From contig NZ_JBGQOP010000001.1 of NCBI RefSeq assembly GCF_052119705.1, positions 233,881 to 297,880 of the forward strand: a DNA stretch of 64,000 bases. Direction: 5' to 3'. How positions within the stretch are numbered: position 1 is the stretch's first letter; each line of letters starts with the position of its first letter. Shown piece by piece: positions 17,579 through 26,623 of the stretch. This DNA comes from Oceanimonas sp052119705 (GTDB taxonomy: Bacteria > Pseudomonadota > Gammaproteobacteria > Enterobacterales > Aeromonadaceae). The translations under genes were made by a program, and so were the position numbers. Under the pieces are notes generated by a model. It searched no databases. It saw only the letters and a list, made by a program, of their open reading frames with translations, and had not been told where the DNA came from.

Positions 17579-18562
17579 GTGACACTGTTAATGGATGTTT
17601 TACCCGAGCAGTTAGGGAAATGGGCCGACACCTTAGCTGGCCAGTCTTATGTTTGGCAGGCCGGCAAGTTAGTAGCAGGGCAGTTAGAAGCACCAAAAGG
17701 GCACTTAGTGCTATTGGCCGAGCAGCTGACTAAGTCGGCGTTAAGCCAAAGCCTGCAGGTATTGGATGCGGCGGATGTGAGCGTTGAAATCACTAGCCTC
17801 AAGCGTGTTGCCGAGCGTGAGTTATTACACTTACGCCTGTCTGCTTGGTCGCCGGAGCTTAAAACGCACTTGCAAGAAATTGCCAGCAGCTGGGATATCG
17901 CCTGTGTGCCTGCGCTGCCTAAGGGCACACAATCTGGTTTAGTGCTGATGGACATGGACTCCACCGCCATTCAGATTGAGTGTATCGATCAAATTGCCTT
18001 GTTAGCGGGTGTGGGCGAAGAAGTCGCCGCGGTAACGCGCGCGGCCATGGAAGGCGCACTGCCGTTTGCTGAAAGCTTGCGCCGTCGGGTTAAGGCCTTA
18101 GCCGGTGCCGATGCGGGCATTATCGAGCAGGTGATCGCGAACATGCCCTTGATGCCGGGCTTAATTACGCTGGTCGAAGGCTTAAAAGCCATGGGCTGGA
18201 AAGTGGCACTGGCATCTGGCGGCTTTACGCCGTTTACCGGTTATTTACGTGAAACGTTAGGGCTAGATGCCGACTTTGCCAACACCTTAGAAATCAAAGA
18301 CGGGCGTTTTACCGGTGAAGTGCTGGGCGATATTGTGGATGCCGAGGCGAAGGCGCGCATTTTATGCGAGCTGGCCGAGCGCTATCACATTCCATTAAGC
18401 CAAACCGTGGCCGTGGGCGATGGTGCCAACGATCTCGTCATGCTGGCGCAAGCCGGTTTAGGCGTGGCGCTACACGCCAAACCTTTGGTGCAGGCACAAG
18501 CACCTGTGTGTATTAATTTGCTGAGCTTGGAAGCGGTACTGGGTTTAGTGCAGACTGCTTAA
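17579..18562 (+). CDS. serB: phosphoserine phosphatase
   Basis: SerB dephosphorylates phosphoserine in the last step of serine biosynthesis. The haloacid-dehalogenase motifs are complete: MDMDSTAIQIECID with the nucleophilic Asp, the SGGF motif in LASGGFTPF, and GDGANDL with the metal-binding Asp. The start is taken as GTG at 17579, which has AAGGAG six bases upstream, giving 327 residues against 322 in E. coli; the open frame extends further without a better start. It is divergent from smp. Its 3' end overlaps the convergent PilZ gene by 50 bases. Confidence 0.95.
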   Translation: MTLLMDVLPEQLGKWADTLAGQSYVWQAGKLVAGQLEAPKGHLVLLAEQLTKSALSQSLQVLDAADVSVEITSLKRVAERELLHLRLSAWSPELKTHLQEIASSWDIACVPALPKGTQSGLVLMDMDSTAIQIECIDQIALLAGVGEEVAAVTRAAMEGALPFAESLRRRVKALAGADAGIIEQVIANMPLMPGLITLVEGLKAMGWKVALASGGFTPFTGYLRETLGLDADFANTLEIKDGRFTGEVLGDIVDAEAKARILCELAERYHIPLSQTVAVGDGANDLVMLAQAGLGVALHAKPLVQAQAPVCINLLSLEAVLGLVQTA

Positions 18563-20789
18563 CCGCTGCTTTGCGTTTTACGGCTTCGGTAATATCAAAC
18601 ACCTGACTCAGAGCACATAACTCGGCTAACTGTTGTTCCAGTTGCTGAGTTTTATATAAAGAGGTCTGAGTCAGGGTGTCCCATTCTGGTACAAAGTATT
18701 CCAGCTGGCGCAGTTGCAAACGGTTGACGATCACCAGACTCACGTTCAGCTGCTGGCTGTGCTTGGGGTTGAGTAAAAATTCTTGGCGTTTCGGCTCGGG
18801 ATCGATCAGCAACCAGCTTTGTTGGCTCGCGTCCACCGCCTTGGCGGTCCAAATCTCGTAGCTATGATGGCTGCGGCCATCGGGGCGCAGTAATTGGGTG
18901 TAGATGGACTGCCACTGTTGGCGGGAGATCAAGCGACTAAAATGCGCCTGCTGAAATTCATTGCTTAAAAAGCCCATTAAGCTCTGCTGCAATAAACAGG
19001 CGATGGCGCCTTGTACATAAAATCCGCCCTCGTTGCGCCCAAAAATAAAGGTCGGCGACGGCGGTTGCTGCAAGGTTTGCCGGGTTAACCAGGTCAACCA
19101 AGTGGGCATGTGATGGGCTTCGGGTTTGGCTCTTAGCTTGTCTTGATTTTGTTCAAACAGGGCGCTAAAAAACTGATAGCCGGCGTGGCTTTCTTCCGGT
19201 CCTTCAATACGCAAATGCAGCACCTTGCCGTTGCCACTCACGTTCACCACTCTATAGTACAAGCCTTTAAGGCCCCACTCGCGGCTGCGCTTATTCAGCT
19301 CGGTAAGATGCACTTGCACCAAGCAAGGCACATCGAGGCGCACTGGCTCTGCTAACACCAGCTTGATGCCGCTGTTAGACATATCTTCGGTATAACCGCT
19401 CAGCACTTGATTGCCTATGGTGAGCTCCATGGCGCTTTGCAGTTTAAAGCGTGCTTCTCGCCGTTTTGAAGCCTGCCGACCCAAGGGCGTCACTGTGGCT
19501 TTATGTAGCTGAGGTGGCACGATAAAAGGTGCCAGTTGCTTGAGCGTGCTTTCAATGGGCCATTGGGACTTTGGCGCTGTAATGGGCGTGAGCCACAGCT
19601 GCCATTTTAATTGTTGTAAATGGCGCTCGCCTTGAATATCGAGTGCGGCCGTATCCTGATCATCATAGTGCAGCGGGCGTATGCTCAGGTAATAGCAGGC
19701 TAACGTCTGGTTGCGTAAACCTTCATTAATAAAGGCCGCATAGGCGTTATGCTTGATCAGCTCATCTTGGCTGGCCACAAAGTAATAAGGTTGCTGGCCG
19801 GTGTGGCGAAAGCTATACAGCAGGCAGGGTTGGGTGGTGTGCTTGGCTAAACTCAGCACCCGCTCAGGGCTTAATAGCGTGGGCAGCAAGTCCCCAGGCT
19901 TGGTTTGTTGCCAAGCGCTTAATGTTTTGGCGCTATGACGATTGGTCAACAGGTGCTGCAGTTCGCCTTTTTGATCAAAAAACAGCGATAAGCTGACGCT
20001 GGTTTCTAGCAGCGCTTGCCCCCAGCACTGGGTTCTAACGGTGGCGTATAAATCTTCGGCGTCTAAGCCATAGCGGGGTCGGTTTTGTTCAATAAAATCA
20101 GTCAACCCTTGCTGCCAGTCGGCGTCTGCTTCTACTCTTTGTAGCTTGAAACGTGTGCTCTCATGTTCATCTTGGCGTATGCGATACCGTTTAGGCTCGG
20201 CTAAACATTCCAAACCAAACTGCTTGGCTAACTCAGGAAAACTAATGGCGACCTCGGCGGGCAAGCGCGGTGCCTCTTGCATTTGCACTAATAGGCCGGC
20301 GGGCGAAATATCTAAACTATTGCCTTGTAGCCTTGGCCCATCATCAAGATGCAGATAAACCGGTGTGACGAAGCGCAAGCGGCTTTCTTTGCGCTGCAGC
20401 CCTAAAGAAGGCAAGTGCCAAGGCACGGTATTAAACTGCGCCGGTAATTTACGCAGGGCCGCCAAGTCGGCTAGTAAAGACTCATATAAGCCGCGGGTGT
20501 ATTCGCCGTTATAGTCCTGCAATAGGCTATAAAAGCGAGCGCTCAAGTGTTCGGGCAACTGGTGATCCAGCCCTTGATGGCGCAACAGCTGGCAGTGACC
20601 GGGAAATAAGCTGCGCAAATCCAACACCCGTAAACAAGGCGCAGTTAAACGCCGCACTTCAGCTTGCAGCTGAAAACGTATGTCCTCATCGGCTTCGGGC
20701 AGCATGCTGTCGAGCAGGTTATCGAGGTCGTGTTGATAACTGAGGGGAACCAGTTTATTGAGCAGAGTTTTATACGCGCTGAGATCCAT
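18513..20789 (-). CDS. large PilZ-domain protein (cyclic-di-GMP receptor candidate)
   Basis: PilZ domains bind cyclic di-GMP. This 758-residue protein holds at least two: one at about 135-240 with an RKESRLRF segment and DISPAG, and one at about 440-540 with RREARFKL and DMSNSG. These are the RxxxR and (D/N)xSxxG elements of ligand binding. The N-terminal 130 residues and the C-terminal 200 residues have no family I can name. The location between serB and radA, on the opposite strand, resembles the arrangement in vibrios. The effect on motility or surface attachment is inferred only from the domain. The final 50 bases are shared with serB in antisense. Confidence 0.85.
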   Translation of the reverse strand: MDLSAYKTLLNKLVPLSYQHDLDNLLDSMLPEADEDIRFQLQAEVRRLTAPCLRVLDLRSLFPGHCQLLRHQGLDHQLPEHLSARFYSLLQDYNGEYTRGLYESLLADLAALRKLPAQFNTVPWHLPSLGLQRKESRLRFVTPVYLHLDDGPRLQGNSLDISPAGLLVQMQEAPRLPAEVAISFPELAKQFGLECLAEPKRYRIRQDEHESTRFKLQRVEADADWQQGLTDFIEQNRPRYGLDAEDLYATVRTQCWGQALLETSVSLSLFFDQKGELQHLLTNRHSAKTLSAWQQTKPGDLLPTLLSPERVLSLAKHTTQPCLLYSFRHTGQQPYYFVASQDELIKHNAYAAFINEGLRNQTLACYYLSIRPLHYDDQDTAALDIQGERHLQQLKWQLWLTPITAPKSQWPIESTLKQLAPFIVPPQLHKATVTPLGRQASKRREARFKLQSAMELTIGNQVLSGYTEDMSNSGIKLVLAEPVRLDVPCLVQVHLTELNKRSREWGLKGLYYRVVNVSGNGKVLHLRIEGPEESHAGYQFFSALFEQNQDKLRAKPEAHHMPTWLTWLTRQTLQQPPSPTFIFGRNEGGFYVQGAIACLLQQSLMGFLSNEFQQAHFSRLISRQQWQSIYTQLLRPDGRSHHSYEIWTAKAVDASQQSWLLIDPEPKRQEFLLNPKHSQQLNVSLVIVNRLQLRQLEYFVPEWDTLTQTSLYKTQQLEQQLAELCALSQVFDITEAVKRKAAVKQSALNPVPLPSSAN

Positions 20790-20865
20790 CTTGGCCTAGC
20801 TTGGGCTTGAGTGGCTGAAAAAGTTAGGCCAGTATAGCAGCTCATTAATAAATGGGTGAGTCTGC

Positions 20866-22236
20866 ATGGCCAAGTCTAAAACGGCGTTTGTTTGCGGTGA
20901 GTGTGGCGGAGAGTTCCCTCGCTGGCAGGGCCAGTGTACCGAATGTAAAGAATGGAACACCATCACCGAGATTCGGCTGGCGCCCGCCGCGGCACCGGCA
21001 AGTCGCAATAGCCGTTTTGTGGGCTATGCCGGCACGCAAGATAATAAAGTACAAACTCTGGATCAAGTGGCGCTCACCGAATTGCCGCGCATTGCCAGCG
21101 GCTTCAGTGAGTTAGACCGCGTATTGGGTGGCGGCATGGTGCCTGGCTCGGCCATTTTAATTGGCGGCAGCCCGGGTGCGGGTAAGAGTACGTTGCTGTT
21201 ACAGGTGATGTGTGGCTTGGCCAGTCGCATGAAAACCTTGTATGTGACCGGTGAAGAGTCACTGCAGCAGGTGGCGATGCGCGCCCAGCGCTTAGGCTTG
21301 CCGCGGGATCAACTGCGCATGTTGTCAGAAACCAGCGTCGAGCAGATTTGCCACATAGCGCGGGAAGAAAAGCCGGCGGTGATCGTTATCGACTCCATCC
21401 AAGTAATGCATGTGGAGGGCATAGCGTCATCGCCGGGCTCGGTAAGCCAAGTGCGGGAAGCGGCGGCACAACTCACCCGTTATGCCAAGCAGCATGGGGT
21501 TGTGGTATTGATGGTGGGGCACGTCACTAAAGACGGCGCCTTGGCCGGACCTAAAGTATTAGAGCACTGTATCGACTGCTCCATTATGTTGGACGGCGCC
21601 AATGACAGCCGGTTTCGCATGTTACGCAGCCATAAAAATCGTTTTGGTGCCGTCAATGAGCTGGGCGTATTTGCCATGACAGAGACGGGACTAAAAGAAG
21701 TCAGCAATCCATCGGCCATCTTCTTAAGCCGTGGCGAAGAGCAAACCACCGGCTCTGTGGTGATGATTATTTGGGAAGGCACGCGGCCCTTGCTGGTGGA
21801 GCTGCAAGCGCTGGTGGATTACTCGCAATTGGGTAATCCGCGCCGCGTGACGGTTGGTTTAGAGCAAAACCGGCTGTCGATGCTGTTGGCTGTGCTGCAT
21901 CGCCACGGTGGTTTGCAAATGGCGGATCAAGATGTGTTCGTCAACGTGGTGGGCGGCGTGCGGGTGGAAGATACCAGCGCCGACTTAGCGCTTTTGTTGG
22001 CGTTAGTGTCGAGTTTTCGTGATAAGGCGCTGCCCCAAGAGCTAGTGGTGTTTGGCGAAGTGGGCTTGTCTGGCGAAATTCGCCCGGTACCCTCGGGCCA
22101 AGAGCGGCTGATGGAAGCGGCGAAACACGGCTTTACTCGCGCCATTATTCCTTGGGCGAATCGGCCCAAACATGCGCCACCCGGCATGGAAGTAATAGCA
22201 GTGAAAAAACTAGAAGAAGCGCTAGAGGCGCTTTAA
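20866..22236 (+). CDS. radA: DNA repair protein RadA
   Basis: RadA (Sms) is a RecA-related helicase that promotes branch migration in recombination. The 456 residues begin with a four-cysteine zinc finger (CGECGGEFPRWQGQCTEC), then Walker A GGSPGAGKST near 103, the RadA-specific KNRFG motif near 260 and a C-terminal Lon-protease-like domain from about 285. The length is typical (E. coli 460). The start ATG at 20866 has weak upstream pairing (GGTGAG). A heptamer tract starts seven bases after the stop. serB-radA neighbourhood is conserved with E. coli apart from the PilZ gene. Confidence 0.97.
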   Translation: MAKSKTAFVCGECGGEFPRWQGQCTECKEWNTITEIRLAPAAAPASRNSRFVGYAGTQDNKVQTLDQVALTELPRIASGFSELDRVLGGGMVPGSAILIGGSPGAGKSTLLLQVMCGLASRMKTLYVTGEESLQQVAMRAQRLGLPRDQLRMLSETSVEQICHIAREEKPAVIVIDSIQVMHVEGIASSPGSVSQVREAAAQLTRYAKQHGVVVLMVGHVTKDGALAGPKVLEHCIDCSIMLDGANDSRFRMLRSHKNRFGAVNELGVFAMTETGLKEVSNPSAIFLSRGEEQTTGSVVMIIWEGTRPLLVELQALVDYSQLGNPRRVTVGLEQNRLSMLLAVLHRHGGLQMADQDVFVNVVGGVRVEDTSADLALLLALVSSFRDKALPQELVVFGEVGLSGEIRPVPSGQERLMEAAKHGFTRAIIPWANRPKHAPPGMEVIAVKKLEEALEAL

Positions 22237-22242
22237 TAAACC

Positions 22243-22271
22243 GGTGAAGGGTAAAGAGTAAAGGGCGAAGG
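22243..22271 (+). repeat. post-stop heptamer tract (radA)
   Basis: GGTGAAG, GGTAAAG, AGTAAAG, GGCGAAG begin six bases after the radA stop. Three of the four units carry an in-register TGA or TAA. Confidence 0.7.
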
Positions 22272-22421
22272 AAACGAGATACACAGCGGTGCTTGTTAGC
22301 TCTGCGCCCTTGGCCGTCTTACCGGGCCAGCCCGGGTATCTCGCACTGATGTTTTAAGACCTAAATCGAGGTCCAAACCTTGAACCAGAAGACGGGGTAA
22401 AGACAAACTCGGTATTTCGGT

Positions 22422-22817
22422 TTAGCTGGGCGCTTGGTGCTGGGCGCTCGGCGCTGTACTGTCCAGCAACTCTTCAAATTGGCGTAACAGCAGGGCTTCA
22501 TCGCCTAGGTTTAATTCGACTAGGCGACGCAGTTGGCTGGCGCTTTCAATATCGAGTTGCTGGCTTTCTATGCCAATGAAACCCAGCTTATGATAACGCT
22601 GGCGCGCATTCATAATGATCATCTTCTCGTGTCCGTCTAAGGACAACCTCAGCTGCAGTGGCGTGTCTGGCACGCCCGACCAAGGCTCCTCCACGCTGAG
22701 CAGGGCGCCGTGTAAGGAAATATCTTGTAGTTCAGTCGGATATTGATGGCCGTCTGGGGTCACTAACCAGGCGGGCAAACTAAACCCGATACGTGTAAAT
22801 GCTCTGCGTTCGGCCAT
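22422..22817 (-). CDS. single PilZ-domain protein downstream of rsd
   Basis: This 131-residue protein starts MAERRAFTRIGF, which supplies the RRxxxR cyclic-di-GMP arginine motif, and has DISLHG at about residue 43-48, the (D/N)xSxxG partner. It is one PilZ domain with a short alpha-helical, acidic C-terminus. AGGAG stands five bases before the 22817 ATG. That start is 14 bases past the rsd stop on the same strand, so the two genes are an operon and probably share one mRNA. A longer frame to 22850 would overlap rsd and has no better signal. The target is unknown. Confidence 0.85.
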   Translation of the reverse strand: MAERRAFTRIGFSLPAWLVTPDGHQYPTELQDISLHGALLSVEEPWSGVPDTPLQLRLSLDGHEKMIIMNARQRYHKLGFIGIESQQLDIESASQLRRLVELNLGDEALLLRQFEELLDSTAPSAQHQAPS

Positions 22818-22830
22818 ATCGCTCTCCTGA

Positions 22831-23301
22831 TCAAGCTGGTTCGTTAACACTCAGGTGATTGAGCAGCGAGACGGCAAACACTAATCTGTCTTCGAGGCTA
22901 AATCGCTCTTCTAACATTTCGCCTAAGATGCTGAGGTCTTCGTCTAACTCTGGCAGCAGTTGGTCTTCGTCTACTTGCGCGTATTTATCGTGAAAATCGA
23001 GCGCTTGTACTGAGCTTTTTTTAAGGCGTAGGTAAATTCGCTCGGCTAAAGTACGACCACTGCCGCGCGCCGCCTCGTAGGCCGCCATCACATAATCATA
23101 AATTTCAAAGTGGGCGGCGCTCACGTAGTCCACCAGCTGACTGCAAAAATCGGTCAGCTCTTGCGGTGAGGGCAGCGCTTTTTTATTGGTGGAGAGGCGG
23201 ATATATTCTACGAGTAACTCTTGGCGCGCTTCCATAAAGGCATCTAGCGCTTGATGTTTGCCGCTGAGTTTAGCTTTGCTTTGTGCCATTTTCCTAAGCA
23301 T
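22831..23301 (-). CDS. rsd: anti-sigma-70 factor Rsd
   Basis: Rsd binds sigma-70 and reduces its availability to core RNA polymerase in stationary phase. The 156 residues are close to E. coli Rsd (158), and the family blocks LTDFCSQLVDYVSAAHFEIY (about 48-67) and GEMLEERFSLEDRL (about 126-139) are clearly kept. AAGGAGG lies five bases before the ATG at 23301, which settles the start against an upstream in-frame extension to 23367. It neighbours hemE as in E. coli, here divergent. Cotranscription with a PilZ gene is the unusual point. Confidence 0.9.
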   Translation of the reverse strand: MLRKMAQSKAKLSGKHQALDAFMEARQELLVEYIRLSTNKKALPSPQELTDFCSQLVDYVSAAHFEIYDYVMAAYEAARGSGRTLAERIYLRLKKSSVQALDFHDKYAQVDEDQLLPELDEDLSILGEMLEERFSLEDRLVFAVSLLNHLSVNEPA

Positions 23302-23692
23302 GATTCCCTCCTTGGGATGACCTGAGCCAAGCTTACTCGCCTTGCTCACTAAGACCAACTTACCCATCCATCATTAAAGAGAAACCGCGGCCGGGTCAAT
23401 CCTTTTCCCACTGATTTGGGCGCAAGCGCGCTAAAATTTGCTTAATAAGACAGCATTTTTTGTCACTTTTATCTTACCCATCATTAACTTGGATCAAACG
23501 CTTTGCTAACGCAATCAGGTATAAAATATAACCATTAGCCTGATTAAGTCACTCGTCAAGTTAACTTATGTCTGCGGCGTAGCATCGAATGACCAAAAAG
23601 CCATCAATTTAAGCGCACTTAGCGGCTAATTGGGGCTTTATGCCATCTGATGGTACAATGTCCGCATTTGCCACCTGTTTGGGGACGATAGA
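23302..23692. other. rsd-hemE divergent intergenic region
   Basis: About 390 bases without a gene. A hemE promoter candidate is TTGGGG (23630-23635), an 18-base spacer and TACAAT (23654-23659). An AT-rich TATAAAATATAA run is at about 23520-23532. No recognisable operator is seen. Confidence 0.45.
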
Positions 23693-24760
23693 ATGCCAAC
23701 TTTGAAAAATGATCGTTACTTACGTGCGTTATTACGCCAGCCCGTAGATTACACGCCTGTGTGGATGATGCGCCAAGCCGGTCGTTACTTGCCTGAATAT
23801 AAGGCCACGCGTGCCGAAGCTGGCGACTTTATGTCGCTGTGCAAAAATGCCGAATTGGCCTGTGAAGTGACCTTGCAGCCTTTACGTCGTTTCCCGTTAG
23901 ACGCGGCCATTTTGTTCTCCGATATTCTGACCATACCCGATGCCATGGGCTTGGGTCTGTATTTTGAAAACGGTGAAGGTCCTAAGTTTGAGCGTCCTAT
24001 TACTTGTATGGCCGACGTGCAAAAGCTGGGCATTCCCGATCCCGAAGGCGAGCTGCAATATGTGATGAATGCGGTGCGCACCATTCGTCGTGAGCTAAAA
24101 GGCGAAGTGCCGCTGATAGGCTTTTCGGGTAGCCCATGGACGCTGGCCACTTATATGGTGGAAGGCGGCGGTTCTAAGGCCTTTACCAAAATCAAGAAAA
24201 TGATGTTTTCCGATCCACAAGCCATGCACTTGTTGCTGGATAAGCTGGCCGACAGCGTGACCAGCTATTTGAACGCGCAAATTGCCGCCGGTGCTCAGTC
24301 ATTGATGATCTTCGATACCTGGGGCGGCGTGCTCAGCACCCGTGATTACAACGAGTTCTCACTGCGCTATATGGCCAAAATCGTCGATGGTTTAGTGCGT
24401 GAAAACGAAGGCCGCCGCGTGCCGGTTACCCTGTTCACCAAAAATGGTGGTCAGTGGTTAGAAGCCATTGCCGCTACCGGTTGTGACGGTATTGGTCTGG
24501 ACTGGACCATAGACATGGCCGACGCTAAGCGTCGCGTCGGTGATAAGGTGGCACTGCAAGGCAACATGGATCCGTCTATGTTGTATGCGCCTATCCCACG
24601 CATCGAGCAAGAAGTGGCCACCATCTTAGAAAGTTTTGGCGAAGGCTCAGGCCATGTCTTTAACTTAGGCCACGGTATTCACCTAGATGTAGATCCAGAG
24701 CATGCGGGTGCCTTTATTCGCGCGGTACAGCGTTTGTCTCGGCCGTATCACACCAAATAG
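23693..24760 (+). CDS. hemE: uroporphyrinogen decarboxylase
   Basis: HemE decarboxylates the four acetate side chains of uroporphyrinogen III to give coproporphyrinogen III in haem synthesis. At 355 residues it matches the family (E. coli 354). The N-terminal signature PVWMMRQAGRYLPEY is at about 21-35, the catalytic Asp lies in FSDILTIPDAMG, and GFSGSPWTLATYM is near 143. The start ATG follows GGGGACGATAGA. A six-unit heptamer tract begins at the base after the stop, then a hairpin terminator. Confidence 0.97.
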   Translation: MPTLKNDRYLRALLRQPVDYTPVWMMRQAGRYLPEYKATRAEAGDFMSLCKNAELACEVTLQPLRRFPLDAAILFSDILTIPDAMGLGLYFENGEGPKFERPITCMADVQKLGIPDPEGELQYVMNAVRTIRRELKGEVPLIGFSGSPWTLATYMVEGGGSKAFTKIKKMMFSDPQAMHLLLDKLADSVTSYLNAQIAAGAQSLMIFDTWGGVLSTRDYNEFSLRYMAKIVDGLVRENEGRRVPVTLFTKNGGQWLEAIAATGCDGIGLDWTIDMADAKRRVGDKVALQGNMDPSMLYAPIPRIEQEVATILESFGEGSGHVFNLGHGIHLDVDPEHAGAFIRAVQRLSRPYHTK

Positions 24761-24806
24761 TGTGAGGGGTAAGGAGTGAGGCGTGAGGCGTTAGGTGAGG
24801 TGTAAA
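24761..24806 (+). repeat. post-stop heptamer tract (hemE), best example
   Basis: Directly after TAG: TGTGAGG, GGTAAGG, AGTGAGG, CGTGAGG, CGTTAGG, then TGAGGTGTAAAA. Stops at 24763, 24770, 24777 and 24784 fall in frames 1, 2, 0 and 1, so all three frames are closed within 15 bases. Confidence 0.8.
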
Positions 24807-24896
24807 AACCAGCCTGTAACCGGTTTTTTATGCTTACCTTTACCCTTAGTTTTACTCTTTCGAGAAATAAAAAAGCGCCTTAACGGCGCTTTTTTA
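24804..24896. terminator. two hairpin terminators between hemE and mepM
   Basis: The first is AAAAACC/GGTTTTTT at about 24805-24830, serving hemE. The second is GCGCC/GGCGC with A6 and T6 flanks at 24869-24896, which works in both directions. Between them, 24833-24860 is a reverse heptamer tract reading GAGTAAA and GGGTAAAGG on the minus strand. Confidence 0.8.
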
Positions 24897-24961
24897 TTGG
24901 GCATTATTTAGGAGCATTTTTCTCTAGCTGACAGCTTAACGCTGATGGCTTTTAGCTGCCC

Positions 24962-26308
24962 TTAACCCAATTCTTTTTTATATTGATCTACGTTTGCCAA
25001 GAAGGTGCGTTTATCTTGTCCGTATAAACCTTCTGCCATCGGCAGTTTCACTTGCATGGGATCCACGGCGCGATTATTTACGTGGAATTCATAGTGTAAA
25101 TGCGGGCCAGTAGAGCGACCAGTATTACCCGATAGACCAATGCGTTGCCCACGACGTACCGTATCACCCTGTTTCACCAGAAACTTACTCAAGTGCAAGA
25201 AGCGAGTGGTGTATTGGCGGCCGTGACGGATCACTATGTAGTTACCGGCCAATGGATGGTACACGGCTTTTACCACTACGCCGTCGCCGGGGGCGACTAC
25301 GGTAGTACCACTAGGTACGGCAAAATCGGTGCCTTTATGGGCTTGTACTCGTCCGGTAATGGGGTGTTTACGATTTAAGTTAAAGGTGGAACTAATGCGT
25401 GGCGTGCGCTCTAAAGGAATACGAATAAAGCCACGCTCTAAGCTTTCGCCTTGGTTATTGTAGAATTTGCCGTCTTCATGGCGAAAGGCATAAAAAGTTT
25501 GGCCCTTATTGGTAATCTCTACCGCTTTAAGCTCTGACTTGCCTGTGCTTTCACCTTGAACAAATTCTCGCTGTACTAACACCTTAAAGCTATCCCCTTG
25601 GCGCAAATCACGAGCAAAATTGAGCTGCCATTGAAATAAGTTAGCTACATGTTGAATTTGTGAGGCAGATAAGCCCGCATCTCGCGCACTTAAATAGAAA
25701 CTACCTTTGATCACGCCTTTTAAGGCGCGAGTTTCCCAGTTACTGGTTTCAGTATTGACTTGGCTACTATAGCTCTCGCCGTCGCGTACAAAGGTAAGGG
25801 TATGCAGTAGATCTTGTTTGATCTTAAATTCGAGCAGCAAGTTTTCTGAGTCGACAAGCATGGTCAGCGTTTGACCGGGCTTAAGGCCGTCCAGCACGCG
25901 TGCTTCGTCGGCTTCGAGTAATTTGTACATAGTGGCGAGCGGCAGGCCCAAACCATTAAAAATAGTACTTAAGGTATCGCCGTTTTGTACGGCGTATTGC
26001 TGCCATTCTGGTTCGGTTGACGCTAATTCGTCTAACGCATCGGCGGGGTCAACCGGTCCTAAGTCATCATCGGGCAGCGAATAAAACTCGGTATTGCCAA
26101 CTTGAGTTCTATTTGTATGAGAAGGTAGCGTTAAGCTGGTAGGCAAGCTAAGTTTACCTGGCTGGTCCAACATACTTTGCGCCGAGGGCCACATTATGGC
26201 CGTGGTCAGCGTTAAGGTGCTCAGTAATACTATGCCGTACAGATGCTTTTTAGGCAGCTGGCTGGGTATATCCTGCAGTCGTATTTGTATCGGGCGGAGA
26301 AAATTCAT
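24962..26308 (-). CDS. mepM: murein DD-endopeptidase MepM-type (LysM, M23)
   Basis: M23 endopeptidases cut cross-links in peptidoglycan to allow wall growth. The 448 residues have an N-terminal membrane anchor (about 22-41), an OapA/LysM-like segment starting VQNGDTLSTIFNGLGLP near 105, and a C-terminal LytM domain. The zinc ligands are visible: H and D in HKGTDFAVP (near 325) and HLHYEFH in TGPHLHYEFHV (near 400). It sits beside znuA as in E. coli, on the same strand but 315 bases downstream of it. AGGTAA before the ATG supports the 26308 start. Confidence 0.93.
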   Translation of the reverse strand: MNFLRPIQIRLQDIPSQLPKKHLYGIVLLSTLTLTTAIMWPSAQSMLDQPGKLSLPTSLTLPSHTNRTQVGNTEFYSLPDDDLGPVDPADALDELASTEPEWQQYAVQNGDTLSTIFNGLGLPLATMYKLLEADEARVLDGLKPGQTLTMLVDSENLLLEFKIKQDLLHTLTFVRDGESYSSQVNTETSNWETRALKGVIKGSFYLSARDAGLSASQIQHVANLFQWQLNFARDLRQGDSFKVLVQREFVQGESTGKSELKAVEITNKGQTFYAFRHEDGKFYNNQGESLERGFIRIPLERTPRISSTFNLNRKHPITGRVQAHKGTDFAVPSGTTVVAPGDGVVVKAVYHPLAGNYIVIRHGRQYTTRFLHLSKFLVKQGDTVRRGQRIGLSGNTGRSTGPHLHYEFHVNNRAVDPMQVKLPMAEGLYGQDKRTFLANVDQYKKELG

Positions 26309-26623
26309 CCGGGTTACCTGTGCCTGTGAGGCTAAAATATGGAATGCAAAAACCGCTTTAGTTATCCAGGCATGAGCTCGAAGATAATAAAGCGGTTCAT
26401 CTTATGACAAAATGTTCCTAGGCTGTACTTAGTACTCTTACAGTATCAATAACTTAAGCAGCAGCATCTTTTGTTTGCCCCTGTATATGGGGTCTTTGAA
26501 CAAGTGTTGGAGTAAGTTTGTACAATAAAGTTCCGCATTGTAGCGGATTTAATCGTAAATATTTAGTGCTTATTGGTGAGGCTGGCGTTGAGCGTGCCAA
26601 TTTTGCACAATAATACAGCAAAA
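26309..26623. other. znuA-mepM intergenic region
   Basis: 315 bases with no gene. The mepM promoter probably lies here. An imperfect CTGTACTTAGTACTCTTACAG inverted repeat is visible near 26421-26441. No terminator of classical form was seen for znuA. Confidence 0.4.
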
